NCBI GenBank assembly: GCA_030141605.1
Contig: JAQGDQ010000069.1
Span: 253,126-317,125, forward strand
Direction: 5' to 3'
DNA: 64,000 nt
Source: Tubiluchus corallicola
Lineage: Eukaryota > Priapulida > Priapulimorpha > Priapulimorphida > Tubiluchidae
The stretch's first letter is position 1. Each line of letters begins with the position of its first letter. Position numbers and translations under genes: made by a program. Below are positions 62,665-64,000 of the stretch, one piece after another. Under the pieces are notes generated by a model. That model was not told where the DNA came from and made no database searches. It worked only from the letters and a program-made list of their open reading frames with translations.

Positions 62665-64000
62665 CGCCATGAGTAGTATTAAATTTTTTTATTGCACTTG
62701 AAGAAGGAATGGAGGATGGGGTATTCATTGTTTTTTATATAATTCTTCATTTCACCACACTGCAAGGTAAAATCCAGCTTTCAGTGGAGTGGCACACTTA
62801 TGTGGCTTGTAGCAGAACTGGAATCTGGCTTATTAACAGTCCTCTAAGATGAGACACTGAACTAACTGAGGTGAATGCATCTTTCCTTAATGAGGTAAAT
62901 AAGAGGCCAGGGTATATCTAATACGTATTTAACATGTAAATTTAGTGATTTTTCATGTGTGAAGTTTAAGTTGCGTGAAATGTTTATGCTTTATACTGTG
63001 CGTGACTTCTTAATTATTGTTTAACGATGAGATTAAACAATATATAGCATATTATAGTTAATTCTTCTTGTGTCTGTCTAACTCTGACTATATATCATTG
63101 CTTATATCATTTTTGGACCGATTATTTTTGGGCTACTTGCTTGTGATGTAACTCTATAAACACATATTTTTGTTGAGAAGCCATTCATGTTCGTGTTCAT
63201 GTTGTTGTTCGTGTAATAATAAGTTTTTAAATTGGTTTTAAATGAGTAACATACTAGGACAACTCAATTGAGTTATTCTGTATTCTAAGCTTTTTACAAT
63301 AAAACAGATTCAGTAGTAGCTATAAACTGCATTCTAAATATTCACAAAGACAGATTTCATGGCAACAATAAAATTATATTTAGTATGTCACATGTCCAGG
63401 CAGAAAAAGCTAAATAAGTGAATAACCCAATCTTTTACATTCCGGTATAGTTACCTTGAAAATATTGAAAAAACATTGTATAGTGAATATGTAGTGTTAG
63501 TATTAAGTACTTATCACACATATGGTTAGGGCCTCATAAAATGCTCCTAAAAGTTTTAAAATTCTGTTAGCTAATTAACAGCACTAGCAGTACCATAAAT
63601 TTGTATGTTTTCCTTTCTCCTATTCATCCTTCTTTCGCTTCTCTTCTCCAGGGAGTAACAGCTTCAATTTGTTCAACACAGTATGGTTACATTTTAAAGA
63701 GCTCAGTGCTTTGACTGTTACTTCCCTGCACTTTGGAATTTAGTTGGAATTGATTTGTGAGAATTTATTACTAGGTTAAATATAGTAGCAGTGAAATGCA
63801 AACCTGAAGGTAAGAAAAGTGTTTGCATTTCTGCCCACCAGGTGGTGCAGTGCTGTTAGACTCCTCTCTACTGTTGCTGTTGTGCCCTGTAGTTAGGACG
63901 ATATTTACTCCCACTAATGTCCACCTACATAGCTGCAAAACGTATAAATGTAATAATAATGTATGTGTAGTGGAATGTTTTATATGTATAATATAAATCT
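62665..64000. other. AT-rich DNA to the window end
   Basis: No exon consistent with the phase of the 60448 exon was found. One diverged dispersed-repeat unit lies at 62837-62862. Confidence 0.35.

Overview
The window is animal nuclear DNA. It is AT-rich, has GT-AG introns and wide intergenic spaces, and carries many decayed transposons. The recognisable genes are metazoan: an optineurin-type autophagy receptor with a UBAN domain, a NAPE-PLD, an NRF1-type DNA-binding domain, IRE1, an LRRC14/PRAME-type leucine-rich repeat protein and a C2H2 zinc-finger array with TGEKPY-like linkers. I cannot name the species. A marine invertebrate, possibly non-bilaterian, is a guess. Layout: 1-6.7 kb holds two + strand genes whose coding regions are each one uninterrupted exon, LRRC14-like (1183-2631) and IRE1 (3869-6637). 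6.7-14.2 kb has no host gene that I can see. It holds a complete 241-bp hAT-like MITE with an 8-bp target duplication and three non-LTR retrotransposon relics. 14.3-21.5 kb is a complete seven-exon NAPE-PLD gene on +. 21.5-25.6 kb is repeat-bearing intergenic DNA. 25.6-33.7 kb is a complete ten-exon optineurin gene on -, reconstructed here with every splice phase agreeing (about 555 aa). 34-40.9 kb is intergenic DNA with hAT debris, a degenerate inverted-array element, a CRE/E-box promoter-like patch and a LINE relic. 40.97-45.17 kb is a five-exon + strand gene joining half of an NRF1-type DNA-binding domain to zinc fingers. 45-53.8 kb is a gene desert with a 928-bp TIR element (8-bp target duplication) and a 5'-truncated CR1/jockey-like LINE. 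53.8-56.0 kb is a two-exon gene with about 13 zinc fingers. 56-64 kb is mostly intergenic, with another hAT-like MITE (8-bp target duplication) and a likely first exon at 60448-60563 of a gene that leaves the window. The genes do not form an operon or obvious pathway cluster. IRE1 (unfolded-protein response), optineurin (ubiquitin/LC3, TBK1) and LRRC14 (reported in mammals to restrain IKK) all touch stress and NF-kB signalling, but I take their proximity as probably chance. The points most worth checking are the NRF1-domain/zinc-finger fusion, a strong LIR-like motif between UBAN and zinc finger in optineurin, the uninterrupted IRE1 coding region, a probable frameshift at the end of the LRRC14-like gene, a duplicated splice acceptor in NAPE-PLD, and several MITEs with exact 8-bp target duplications, one of the other foldback elements enclosing telomere-like repeats.
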